A stretch of 64,000 bases of DNA from CAVPWP01 sp050789285 (GTDB lineage: Bacteria; Pseudomonadota; Alphaproteobacteria; Rhodobacterales; Rhodobacteraceae). The notes beneath the pieces are model-generated. The model saw only the letters and a list, made by a program, of their open reading frames with translations, was not told the origin of the DNA and did no database searches. This document shows, piece by piece, positions 35,562-42,789 of the stretch. Position numbers and translations under genes: made by a program. The stretch's first letter is position 1. Each line of letters begins with the position of its first letter. The DNA lies in the NCBI RefSeq assembly GCF_050789285.1, contig NZ_JBOUVX010000001.1, forward strand, positions 682,001-746,000, written 5' to 3'.

Positions 35562-36314
35562 ATGAAGATTGTTTGTGGTGTGGCTGCGGCCGCACTTTAC
35601 CTGTCTGCCTGCGCGGCCAGCGCAGCGACCTATACTTTCAACTTTGCGGACAACGGAAACACCGGCTGGCAAAGCACCTTCTCGGTCGGGTCGGATGAGG
35701 TCCCGTCGGTCGAGGTGGACGTGACGGCGGCGACCTACAGCGGCGACAAGAAGACGATCCATTACGACGACTCGCGCGCGGCGACCTGGCAGGGCTTCGG
35801 GCTTGGCGTCTGCGGTGACTGGTCCACGTACCGGGACAAGTGCAAGGACGAAAACCATCGCATCGATGGCATGGACAACAACGACCTTGCGATCTTCACG
35901 CTGGATAGCGCGCTTGCCCTGCACTCGATCAAGTTCGGAAGCTTCAATCCTTATACGAAGGTCGAGTGGGAGTGGACCTGCGTCCTGCGGGGCCGCCACG
36001 GCGGTTGCTGGGACTGGGACGCCGAGAAGGTCACCACGACCTTCTACGATTCCTTCGACCTGTTCATCGACCTGGGCGGCGGGCTGAGCTATCAGCTGAG
36101 CGATCTCGTCGCGGGAATGGTCACGTTCGACGACCTGCTTGTGTCCGATGTCTTCGGGATCGGGGCGTCGGGCAAGTACGACGCGTTCAAGATCAAGGAA
36201 ATCGTCTTCAAGGATGCGCCGCCGAACGTCATTCCGCTGCCGGCCGCCGGCTGGCTGTTGGTCGCGGGGCTTGGCGGGCTGGCCGCGATGCGCCGGAAGA
36301 AGACCGCCGCCTGA
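35562..36314 (+). CDS. Secreted protein with VPLPA-type C-terminal sorting signal (2)
   Basis: 250 aa from ATG 35562 (GGAGTGGGGGC upstream). Signal peptide MKIVCGVAAAALYLSACAAS ending ASAAT. The mature domain looks like an all-beta, lectin-like PEP-CTERM ectodomain with NTGWQSTFSVGSDEVPSVEV and four Cys (VCGDWSTYRDKCK; TCVLRGRHGGCW) that may pair. The C-terminal signal is VIPLPAAGWLLVAGLGGLAA then MRRKKTAA. The tail is nearly identical to that of the gene before it, while the ectodomains are dissimilar, so the tail is the shared module. A strong terminator follows. Confidence 0.85.
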   Translation: MKIVCGVAAAALYLSACAASAATYTFNFADNGNTGWQSTFSVGSDEVPSVEVDVTAATYSGDKKTIHYDDSRAATWQGFGLGVCGDWSTYRDKCKDENHRIDGMDNNDLAIFTLDSALALHSIKFGSFNPYTKVEWEWTCVLRGRHGGCWDWDAEKVTTTFYDSFDLFIDLGGGLSYQLSDLVAGMVTFDDLLVSDVFGIGASGKYDAFKIKEIVFKDAPPNVIPLPAAGWLLVAGLGGLAAMRRKKTAA

Positions 36315-36337
36315 CGCCAGGCGACCGAACGAATGAA

Positions 36338-36368
36338 AAGGGCGGCCCTTCGGCCGCCCTTCTTTCTT
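36338..36368 (+). terminator. Intrinsic terminator after VPLPA-CTERM gene 2
   Basis: AAGGGCGGCC-CTTC-GGCCGCCCTT (10-bp perfect stem) followed by TCTTTCTT, 23 bp after the stop. The A-run before it (AAAA) makes it potentially bidirectional, serving mmsA from the other side. Confidence 0.85.
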
Positions 36369-36385
36369 GTCCCTCGGCGATGGGG

Positions 36386-37885
36386 TCAGTCCATCGCCTT
36401 GAAGTGGAACTCGCCGCCTTCCTTCAGGCCGCTCGGCCAGCGCGCCGTCACGGTCTTGGTGCGCGTGTAGAAGCGGAAGCTGTCGGGCCCGTGCTGGTTG
36501 AGGTCGCCGAAGCCCGATTTCTTCCAGCCGCCGAAGGTGTGATAGGCCAGCGGCACCGGGATCGGCACGTTGATGCCCACCATGCCGATGTTGATGCGGC
36601 TGGCGAAGTCGCGCGCGGCGTCGCCGTCGCGGGTGAAGATCGCGGTGCCGTTGCCGTATTCGTGGTCCATCGCGTAGGACAGCGCCTCTTCGTAGGTCTT
36701 CGCGCGCACCGTGGTCAGGACGGGGCCGAAGATCTCCTGCTTGTAGATGTCCATGTCGCGGGTCGCGCGGTCGAAGAGGGTGGGGCCCACGAAGAAGCCC
36801 GATTCATAGCCCTGAAGCTTGAAGTCGCGGCCGTCCATCACAAGCTCGGCGCCCTGCTCGACGCCGCTGCCGATCAGGCCCTTGACCCGCTCCATCGCGG
36901 CCTTCGTGACCAGCGGGCCGTAGTCGACGTCATTGCCGGCGGTGTAGGGGCCGACCTTCAGCTTCTCGATCCGCGGGACCAGCTTTTCGATCAGCGCGTC
37001 GGCGGTCTTGTCGCCCACCGGCACGGCGACCGAGATCGCCATGCAGCGTTCGCCGGCCGCGCCGTAGCCCGCGCCCACCAGCGCGTCGGCGGCCTGGTCC
37101 ATGTCGGCGTCGGGCATGATGATCATGTGGTTCTTGGCGCCGCCGAAGCACTGCACGCGCTTGCCGTTCGAGCAGCCGCGGCCATAGATGTACTCCGCGA
37201 TCGGCGTCGAGCCGACAAAGCCGATGGCCTGGATCACCGGGTTGTCGAGGATCGCGTCGACCGATTCCTTGTCGCCGTTGACGACCTGAAGCACGCCATC
37301 GGGCAGGCCGGCCTCCTGCATGAGTTCGGCCAGCATCAGCGGGACAGAGGGATCACGCTCGGACGGCTTGAGGATGAAGGCGTTGCCGCAGGCCAGCGCC
37401 GGGCCCATCTTCCACATCGGGATCATGGCGGGGAAGTTGAAGGGCGTGATGCCCGCGACCACGCCCAGCGGCTGGCGCATCGAATACATGTCGATGCCGG
37501 GGCCGGCGCTGTCGGTGAATTCGCCCTTCAGAAGATGCGGCGCGCCGATGCAGAACTCGATCACCTCGAGCCCGCGCTGCACGTCGCCCTTGGCGTCGGG
37601 GATTGTCTTGCCGTGTTCGCGGCTTAGCGCCTCGGCCAGCTTGTCCATGTCGCGGTTCAGAAGGCGCACGAACTCCATCATCACCCGCGCGCGGCGCTGC
37701 GGGTTGGTGGCGCCCCATTTCACCTGCGCCTCGGCGGCGTCGGCGACGGCGGCGTCAAGCTCGGCCTTCGAGGCCAGCGGAACCTTGGCCTGAACCTCGC
37801 CCGTGGCGGGGTTGAAGACATCGGCGAAGCGGCCCGAGGCGCCGGGCACGCGCTTGCCGTTGATCCAGTGCGACAGCTCTTCCAT
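36386..37885 (-). CDS. mmsA: Methylmalonate-semialdehyde dehydrogenase (CoA-acylating)
   Basis: Converts methylmalonate semialdehyde to propionyl-CoA and CO2, the last step of the valine branch. 499 aa from ATG 37885 with GGGAGGATC upstream. Seen: SHWINGKRVPGASGR, the NAD-binding ITPFNFPAMIPMWKMGPALA, FVGSTPIAEYIYGRG, and Cys281 in GAAGERCMAISVAVPVG. The C-terminal half includes FGGWKKSGFGDLNQHGPDSF. It is separated from the other valine genes by about 3.5 kb, has its own divergent LysR regulator, and shares the terminator at 36338-36368. Confidence 0.96.
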   Translation of the reverse strand: MEELSHWINGKRVPGASGRFADVFNPATGEVQAKVPLASKAELDAAVADAAEAQVKWGATNPQRRARVMMEFVRLLNRDMDKLAEALSREHGKTIPDAKGDVQRGLEVIEFCIGAPHLLKGEFTDSAGPGIDMYSMRQPLGVVAGITPFNFPAMIPMWKMGPALACGNAFILKPSERDPSVPLMLAELMQEAGLPDGVLQVVNGDKESVDAILDNPVIQAIGFVGSTPIAEYIYGRGCSNGKRVQCFGGAKNHMIIMPDADMDQAADALVGAGYGAAGERCMAISVAVPVGDKTADALIEKLVPRIEKLKVGPYTAGNDVDYGPLVTKAAMERVKGLIGSGVEQGAELVMDGRDFKLQGYESGFFVGPTLFDRATRDMDIYKQEIFGPVLTTVRAKTYEEALSYAMDHEYGNGTAIFTRDGDAARDFASRINIGMVGINVPIPVPLAYHTFGGWKKSGFGDLNQHGPDSFRFYTRTKTVTARWPSGLKEGGEFHFKAMD

Positions 37886-37931
37886 GAGATCCTCCCGATC
37901 CTGTGTCGGGGCGCAGGATAGACTTGCGCCC

Positions 37932-37968
37932 CTGCCGCGAAAAGCGGCAGTTTGCCAAAAGCGTTTTG
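37932..37968. promoter_or_regulatory. Two dyads in the mmsA/LysR divergent spacer
   Basis: CTGCCGC-GAAAA-GCGGCAG (37932-37950, perfect 7-bp arms) and CAAAA-GCG-TTTTG (37956-37968, perfect 5-bp arms) lie side by side in the 99-bp spacer. LysR-type regulators usually bind two adjacent sites between divergent genes, so these are candidates for the product of the neighbouring lysR. Assignment is inference. Confidence 0.5.
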
Positions 37969-37984
37969 CGGAAATGCAGGCATG

Positions 37985-38884
37985 ATGGCGAAAATGAATT
38001 GGGATGACTTGCGGATTTTCCTGTTCGTCGCGCGGGCCGAAAGCCTGTCGGGCGCGGCGCGGCGGCTGAAGCTTGACCCTGCCACGGTGGGGCGGCGGAT
38101 CGAGCGGCTGGAGGCGGCGCTGGGGGCGGCGCTGTTCCTGAAATCGCCGCAGGGCTATGCGATGACGCCCGCGGGGCAGCGGTTTCTCGACCACGCCGAG
38201 GCGGCCGAGCAGGCGGCGATGGGCGCGGTCGACGCGATCGGCGGACCCGAGGCGGGGCTTGACGGACAGATCCGCATCGGCGCGCCGGACGGCTGCGCCA
38301 ACTTCCTTTTGCCGCAGGTGACGGCGGGCATCGCCAGGGCGAACCCCGGCCTCGACATCCAGATCATCGCCCTGCCGCGGATCATCGACCTGTCGAAGCG
38401 CGAGGCCGACATGGCCATCGCCGTCAGCCGTCCGACCACGGGCCGCCTGACGGCGCAGAAGATCGCGGACTACCGGCTGTGCATGGCGGCCTCCGCCGGC
38501 TATCTCGACCGCGCGCCGGCCATCGCCGACCCCTCCGATCTGCGAGCCCATCCCGTGGTGGGCTACATCCCCGACATGGTCTTCGACAAGGAACTCGACT
38601 ACCTCGCCGAGATCGGGATTCCGGCGCCGCGCTTCGGTTCGAACTCGGTCGCGGTGCAGCTAAACTGGCTGCGCCAGGGGGCCGGGGTCGGCGTCGTCCA
38701 TGCCTTCGCGCTGCCCGCCGCGCCCGGGCTGCGGAAGGTTCTGCCCGACCGGGTCAGCCTGGCGCGGACGTTCTGGCTTCTCAGGCACGCCGACGATCGC
38801 CGGGTCACGCGGCTTCAGCGCTTTGCCGATCTGCTGATCGCGGGCCTGCGTCAGGAAATCGCGGCACTTGAAGGCGCCGCTTGA
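37985..38884 (+). CDS. LysR family transcriptional regulator (divergent from mmsA)
   Basis: 299 aa. N-terminal winged HTH: MNWDDLRIFLFVARAESLSG, AARRLKLDPATVGRRIERLE. The effector domain starts near residue 90 (GQIRIGAPDGCANFLLPQVT). The ATVGRRI recognition helix belongs to the LysR subgroup whose members act on neighbouring dehydrogenase or transporter genes. ATGs at 37982, 37985 and 37994 are all possible; 37985 has GCAGG at a short distance. Divergent arrangement suggests it controls mmsA. Confidence 0.92.
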   Translation: MAKMNWDDLRIFLFVARAESLSGAARRLKLDPATVGRRIERLEAALGAALFLKSPQGYAMTPAGQRFLDHAEAAEQAAMGAVDAIGGPEAGLDGQIRIGAPDGCANFLLPQVTAGIARANPGLDIQIIALPRIIDLSKREADMAIAVSRPTTGRLTAQKIADYRLCMAASAGYLDRAPAIADPSDLRAHPVVGYIPDMVFDKELDYLAEIGIPAPRFGSNSVAVQLNWLRQGAGVGVVHAFALPAAPGLRKVLPDRVSLARTFWLLRHADDRRVTRLQRFADLLIAGLRQEIAALEGAA

Positions 38885-38941
38885 CAGAGCGCCCGGCAAC
38901 CGGCGACGCTGTGTCACCCACGGAAAGAGGAGGAGACTTCC

Positions 38942-39376
38942 GTGACAGTTGCCAAGATTCTGATGTCGAAGGGGTCGGCCGAGGTCGTGACGGTTCCGCC
39001 GGGAACCCTTGTCTCCGAGGTCGCCCGCATCCTGTCGGAAAAGCGGATCGGCACGGTGGTGGTGTCGAAGAACGGACGGACCGCCGACGGCATCCTGTCC
39101 GAACGCGACATCGTCCGCGAGATCGGGCGCCGCGGCCAGACCTGCCTGTCGGACCGCGTCGAGGACATGATGACCTCGAACATCACGACCTGCGGGAAGG
39201 CGGACCGCGCCGACGAGGTGCTGGCCACCATGACGAATGGCCGTTTCCGCCACATGCCCGTGGTCGAGGACGGCGAGATGGTCGGCCTCATCACCATCGG
39301 CGACGTGGTCAAGTATCGCCTGTCCGAGCTTGCGATGGAGAAGGACGCACTGGAAGGCATGATCATGGGCTTCTAG
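38942..39376 (+). CDS. CBS-pair domain protein
   Basis: 144 aa, GTG start at 38942 with AGAGGAGGAGA upstream. Two CBS motifs: residues about 7-65 (KGSAEVVTVPPGTLVSEVAR ... GILSERDIVREI) and about 75-132 (VEDMMTSNITTCGKADRADE ... MVGLITIGDVVKYRL). A standalone CBS pair generally binds adenine nucleotides and regulates other proteins. No partner domain. It is 57 bp after lysR and 76 bp before coaD on the same strand; linkage to either is unclear. Confidence 0.9.
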   Translation: MTVAKILMSKGSAEVVTVPPGTLVSEVARILSEKRIGTVVVSKNGRTADGILSERDIVREIGRRGQTCLSDRVEDMMTSNITTCGKADRADEVLATMTNGRFRHMPVVEDGEMVGLITIGDVVKYRLSELAMEKDALEGMIMGF

Positions 39377-39452
39377 CCCCGGATCGCCGCCCCCGCGGCC
39401 TTGATTTCATGGACACGATGGTGTTGCGTCGCCAAAAGGACAGGGGGCAGAC

Positions 39453-39944
39453 ATGCGCGTGGGACTTTACCCGGGGACCTTCGACCCGGTCACGCTGGGC
39501 CACATCGACATCATCACCCGTGCGACCGTGCTGGTCGACCGCCTTGTGATCGGTGTCGCGATCAACCGCGACAAGGGGCCTCTTTTCACGCTGGAAGAAC
39601 GCGTGGCGATGATCGAGGCCGAATGCGCCGGGATCTCGGCCAGAACCGGGGTCGAGATCGTGCCCTGGCCCTTCGAGAACCTGCTGATCGACTGCGCCAA
39701 CGACGTCGGCGCCTCGATCATCATCCGCGGCCTGCGCGCGGTGGCCGACTTCGAGTACGAATTCCAGATGGTCGGCATGAACCGCAAGCTCGATGCCTCG
39801 ATCGAGACGGTGTTCCTCATGGCCGGGGCCGAACACCAGGCCATCGCCTCGCGCCTTGTGAAAGAGATCGCGCGGCTGGGTGGGGACGTGTCGAAGTTCG
39901 TGCCCCCCGCCGTGCGCGAGGCCCTGACGGCCCGCTTTTTCTGA
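39453..39944 (+). CDS. coaD: Phosphopantetheine adenylyltransferase
   Basis: Penultimate step of coenzyme A synthesis: 4'-phosphopantetheine plus ATP to dephospho-CoA. 163 aa, normal length. MRVGLYPGTFDPVTLGHIDI contains the nucleotidyltransferase TxGH motif. VGASIIIRGLRAVADFEYEF and SIETVFLMAGAEHQAIASRL are the other family blocks. ATG 39453 with GGGGGC before it. Confidence 0.95.
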   Translation: MRVGLYPGTFDPVTLGHIDIITRATVLVDRLVIGVAINRDKGPLFTLEERVAMIEAECAGISARTGVEIVPWPFENLLIDCANDVGASIIIRGLRAVADFEYEFQMVGMNRKLDASIETVFLMAGAEHQAIASRLVKEIARLGGDVSKFVPPAVREALTARFF

Positions 39945-39957
39945 ACCCGAAACGCGA

Positions 39958-39985
39958 ACGGGGCCGACCCATCGGCCAGCCCCGT
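39958..39985. terminator. Hairpin between convergent coaD and DUF1127 genes
   Basis: GGCCGA-CCCA-TCGGCC flanked by the complementary ACGG and CCGT, separated from the inner stem by unpaired bases. It is 14 bp after coaD. No clear T-run on either strand, so termination strength is uncertain. Confidence 0.4.
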
Positions 39986-40026
39986 GAAAACGTCGGTGGT
40001 GCCTTCGCCGCGCGAAGGCGCGCCCG

Positions 40027-40191
40027 TTACGCGCCGTAGACGGCCATGCGCGCAAGCCTGCGTGCATCGTGACGGTCGATGTTGAGATCGAGCGCGATGT
40101 CGAGCGGCAGATTCTCCAGCTCGGCAACGGTGCGATTGTACGCCGCACGCTTTTGGGCGGCGGTCCTGAGGGTCGAGATGAAACCAGTCAT
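40027..40191 (-). CDS. DUF1127-like 54-aa protein
   Basis: MTGFISTLRTAAQKRAAYNR, then TVAELENLPLDIALDLNIDR and HDARRLARMAVYGA. The Y-RT--EL--LPLDIALDL-I core is the DUF1127 form common in alphaproteobacteria. ATG 40191 is preceded by AAAGGACCGGCAAG. Monocistronic, with 201 bp back to the gap terminus on the same strand, long enough for its own promoter. Third DUF1127-like gene of the window. Confidence 0.85.
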   Translation of the reverse strand: MTGFISTLRTAAQKRAAYNRTVAELENLPLDIALDLNIDRHDARRLARMAVYGA

Positions 40192-40340
40192 CTTGCCGGT
40201 CCTTTCGTCTGGTGTGGCGGTTGAACTCTCGTGCGGCTGATATCGGGCGGGGGCGGGCGCCGGACAACCGACAAGACGGTCAAGCCGCCATGCAGAAAAT
40301 GCATGGCGCTGCACTGCAGCAAGATGTTGAAAACGCTTGA

Positions 40341-40369
40341 AAGAAAAAGGGGCGCCCGCTGGGCGCCCC
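40341..40369 (-). terminator. Intrinsic terminator of gap
   Basis: On the minus strand: GGGGCGCCC-AGC-GGGCGCCCC (9-bp perfect stem, 3-nt loop, 40369-40349) then TTTTTCTT (40348-40341). It lies 24 bp after the gap stop codon. Strong. Confidence 0.92.
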
Positions 40370-40392
40370 TGAAACCTTGTGGCTTTTGGGCC

Positions 40393-41394
40393 TCAGATGA
40401 GCTTTCCCATCGCGACCGCGGTGTCGCTCATCCGGTTCGAGAAGCCCCATTCGTTGTCGTACCAGGTCAGGATCCGGCACATCGTGCCCTCCATCACCTT
40501 GGTCTGGTCGGTGTGGAACACCGAGGAATGCGGATCGTGGTTGAAGTCCATCGAGACAAGCTTTTCGTCGGTATAGCCCAGGATGCCCTTGAGCTTGCCG
40601 TTCGCCGCCGCGCGGATCGCGGCGTTGATCTCGTCGACCGTGGTCGTGCGCGCGGCCTCGAAGGTCAGGTCGACGACCGAGACGTTGGGGGTGGGCACCC
40701 GGATCGCCACGCCGTCAAGCTTGCCCTTGAGTTCCGGCAGCACCAGCCCCACGGCCTTCGCCGCCCCGGTCGAGGTGGGGATCATGCTCATCGCCGCCGC
40801 GCGGGCGCGGTAGAGATCCTTGTGCATGGTGTCGAGCGTGGGCTGGTCGCCGGTATAGCTGTGGATCGTGGTCATGAAGCCCTTCACGATCCCGATCTCG
40901 TCGTTCAGCACCTTGGCGACCGGCGCGAGGCAGTTCGTCGTGCAGGACGCGTTCGACACGACGATGTCGTCCTTCGTCAGCGTGCCGTGGTTCACGCCGT
41001 AGACGATGGTCTTGTCCGCGCCGTCGCCCGGCGCCGAGATCAGCACCCGCTTCGAGCCGTTCTCGAGATGGGGCAGGCATTTCTCCTTCGAGGTGAAGAT
41101 GCCGGTGCATTCCATCACGATGTCGACATTGCCCCAGGGCAGGTCGGCGGGATTGCGGATTGCCGTCACCTCGATCGGACCCCGGCCCACGTCGATGGTG
41201 GTTTCGGTGGTCTTGACGGTCCCGGGAAAACGCCCGTGCACGCTGTCGTAGCGCAGCAGATGCGCGTTCGTCTCGACCGGGCCAAGATCGTTGATCGCGA
41301 CCACCTCGATGTCGGTGCGCCCCGACTCGATGATCGCGCGCAGAACGTTGCGGCCGATCCGGCCAAATCCGTTGATTGCAACTTTGACGGCCAT
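40393..41394 (-). CDS. gap: Glyceraldehyde-3-phosphate dehydrogenase, type I
   Basis: Central glycolytic/gluconeogenic enzyme. 333 aa. The Rossmann start is VAINGFGRIGRNVLRAI. The residue that selects NAD is Asp36 (AINDLG), so NAD is the expected coenzyme. The catalytic Cys151 lies in SNASCTTNCLAPVAK. The C-terminal S-loop and WYDNEWGFSNRM are present. Followed by a strong terminator; a 46-aa membrane peptide gene precedes it on the same strand. Confidence 0.97.
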   Translation of the reverse strand: MAVKVAINGFGRIGRNVLRAIIESGRTDIEVVAINDLGPVETNAHLLRYDSVHGRFPGTVKTTETTIDVGRGPIEVTAIRNPADLPWGNVDIVMECTGIFTSKEKCLPHLENGSKRVLISAPGDGADKTIVYGVNHGTLTKDDIVVSNASCTTNCLAPVAKVLNDEIGIVKGFMTTIHSYTGDQPTLDTMHKDLYRARAAAMSMIPTSTGAAKAVGLVLPELKGKLDGVAIRVPTPNVSVVDLTFEAARTTTVDEINAAIRAAANGKLKGILGYTDEKLVSMDFNHDPHSSVFHTDQTKVMEGTMCRILTWYDNEWGFSNRMSDTAVAMGKLI

Positions 41395-41504
41395 GTTGAT
41401 CCCTCCGGCTGGTCAGGCAAGACGCGTGGCAAGGCCGCGCGCGCTCTCGGTCGGCCCCGTGCTAGCCCGTCCGCGCCCGTCCTTCAATCCCTCCCATCAA
41501 TCGC

Positions 41505-41645
41505 TCACCGCCAGAAGGCCAGCCATTCGATCAGGTCGGCGAAGCGCCGGGCCAGAAAAAGCGTTCCCCCCCAGCCTGCCGAAAGGTCCGCGGCCACAAG
41601 GACAAGGATCAGCAGGGCAAGGATGATCGCGATGCGGTTCGTCAT
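41505..41645 (-). CDS. 46-aa membrane peptide upstream of gap
   Basis: MTNRIAIILALLILVLVAAD, then LSAGWGGTLFLARRFADLIE and WLAFWR. One membrane span at the N-terminus and an aromatic amphipathic C-terminus (FADLIEWLAFWR). I recall similar tiny proteins beside gap in Rhodobacterales, which supports a real gene; function unknown. It is 110 bp from gap on the same strand. The ATG at 41645 is preceded only weakly by a purine-rich sequence (GGTTCG). Confidence 0.65.
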   Translation of the reverse strand: MTNRIAIILALLILVLVAADLSAGWGGTLFLARRFADLIEWLAFWR

Positions 41646-41747
41646 GGGTGCGCGAACCCTATACCGAACCTCGCGCGGCGGGAAAGGCGTGGCGCGCGGC
41701 GGCGCAGCCGCTATTGTGGCGGCAAGGATGGATCCGGAGACCCCGGC

Positions 41748-42707
41748 ATGAGCGGACTTCTTGCCCTTCTCGACGATGTCGCGGCCATCGCCAAGGTGGC
41801 GGCGGCCTCGGTCGATGACGTCGTCGGGCAGGCGGCGAAGGCAGGGGCGAAGGCTGCCGGCGCGGTGATCGACGATGCCGCCGTGACGCCGAAATACGTC
41901 CAGGGCTTCTCGGCCGACCGCGAACTGCCCATCGTCTGGCGCATCGCCAAGGGCTCGATCTTCAACAAGCTGGTGATCCTGCTGCCCGCGGCCCTGCTTC
42001 TGTCGCAGTTCGCGCCCTGGGCGATCTCGCCCCTGCTGATGCTGGGCGGGGCCTATCTCTGCTTCGAAGGCGCCGAGAAGGTCTGGCACGTGCTGCATCC
42101 CGCCCACCACGAGGTCAAGGACCCGGCGGCGGAACGGCAGTCCGAGGCGCACCTGGAAGAAGCGAAGGTGAAGGGCGCGATCAAGACCGACTTCATCCTG
42201 TCGGCCGAGATCATGACGATTGTTCTCTCCGAGCTTCCGGGGCTTGGCCTTGCGATGACCGCGGCGTCGCTGGCGGCGGCGGGGCTGATGATCACGGCCG
42301 CGGTCTATGGCGGCGTGGCGCTGATCGTGAAGGCCGACGACGTCGGTCTGCACATGGCCGCGGCCGGCCGGCTGGGCCTGACGCGGCGGCTTGGGGTGGG
42401 CATCGTCAACGCCATGCCGAAGGTCCTGAAGGGCCTCACCATCGTCGGGACCGCCGCCATGCTCTGGGTCGGGGGCTCGATCGTCGTCCACGGGCTCGAA
42501 GAACTGGGCATCGCCGAGCCCGGCCACACCATCCACGCCCTCGCCCACGCGGCCGGCGCCGCGATTCCGGCCGCCGAGGGCGCGGTCGCCTGGACGGCGA
42601 AAGCCGTGCTCGACGGGATCTTCGGGTTGCTCCTTGGCCTAGTCCTGATCCCGGTCTCGGGTTGGGTGATCGCCCCGGTGGCGCGGCTCTTCAGCCGAAG
42701 CGCCTGA
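41748..42707 (+). CDS. DUF808 (YedI-type) membrane protein
   Basis: 319 aa. MSGLLALLDDVAAIAKVAAA and SVDDVVGQAAKAGAKAAGAV form the family N-terminus. YVQGFSADRELPIVWRIAKG is conserved, followed by membrane segments such as LVILLPAALLLSQFAPWAIS, LGLAMTAASLAAAGLMITAA and GLLLGLVLIPVSGWVIAPVA. The histidine-rich loop EKVWHVLHPAHHE is notable. Inner-membrane; role unknown. It ends beside a dispersed repeat and hairpin that probably terminate both it and tkt. Confidence 0.92.
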   Translation: MSGLLALLDDVAAIAKVAAASVDDVVGQAAKAGAKAAGAVIDDAAVTPKYVQGFSADRELPIVWRIAKGSIFNKLVILLPAALLLSQFAPWAISPLLMLGGAYLCFEGAEKVWHVLHPAHHEVKDPAAERQSEAHLEEAKVKGAIKTDFILSAEIMTIVLSELPGLGLAMTAASLAAAGLMITAAVYGGVALIVKADDVGLHMAAAGRLGLTRRLGVGIVNAMPKVLKGLTIVGTAAMLWVGGSIVVHGLEELGIAEPGHTIHALAHAAGAAIPAAEGAVAWTAKAVLDGIFGLLLGLVLIPVSGWVIAPVARLFSRSA

Positions 42708-42708
42708 G

Positions 42709-42758
42709 CTTCTTCTTGGCTCAAATATCCCGGGGAGCGCGAGGGGCTGGCCCCTCGC
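42709..42758. repeat. Dispersed intergenic repeat, copy 3, with bidirectional hairpin
   Basis: CTTCTTCTTGGCTCAAATAT then CCCGGGG (42709-42735), followed by the hairpin GCGAGGGG-CTGG-CCCCTCGC (42739-42758). It fills the spacer between the convergent DUF808 and tkt stops. On the minus strand the CTTCTT part reads AAGAAG, so it lacks a T-run there. The element may work as a Rho-assisted or stabilising 3' end. Confidence 0.7.
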
Positions 42759-42789
42759 TTCCGCCCTTCCGGCCCGGCGCGACGTGTCG

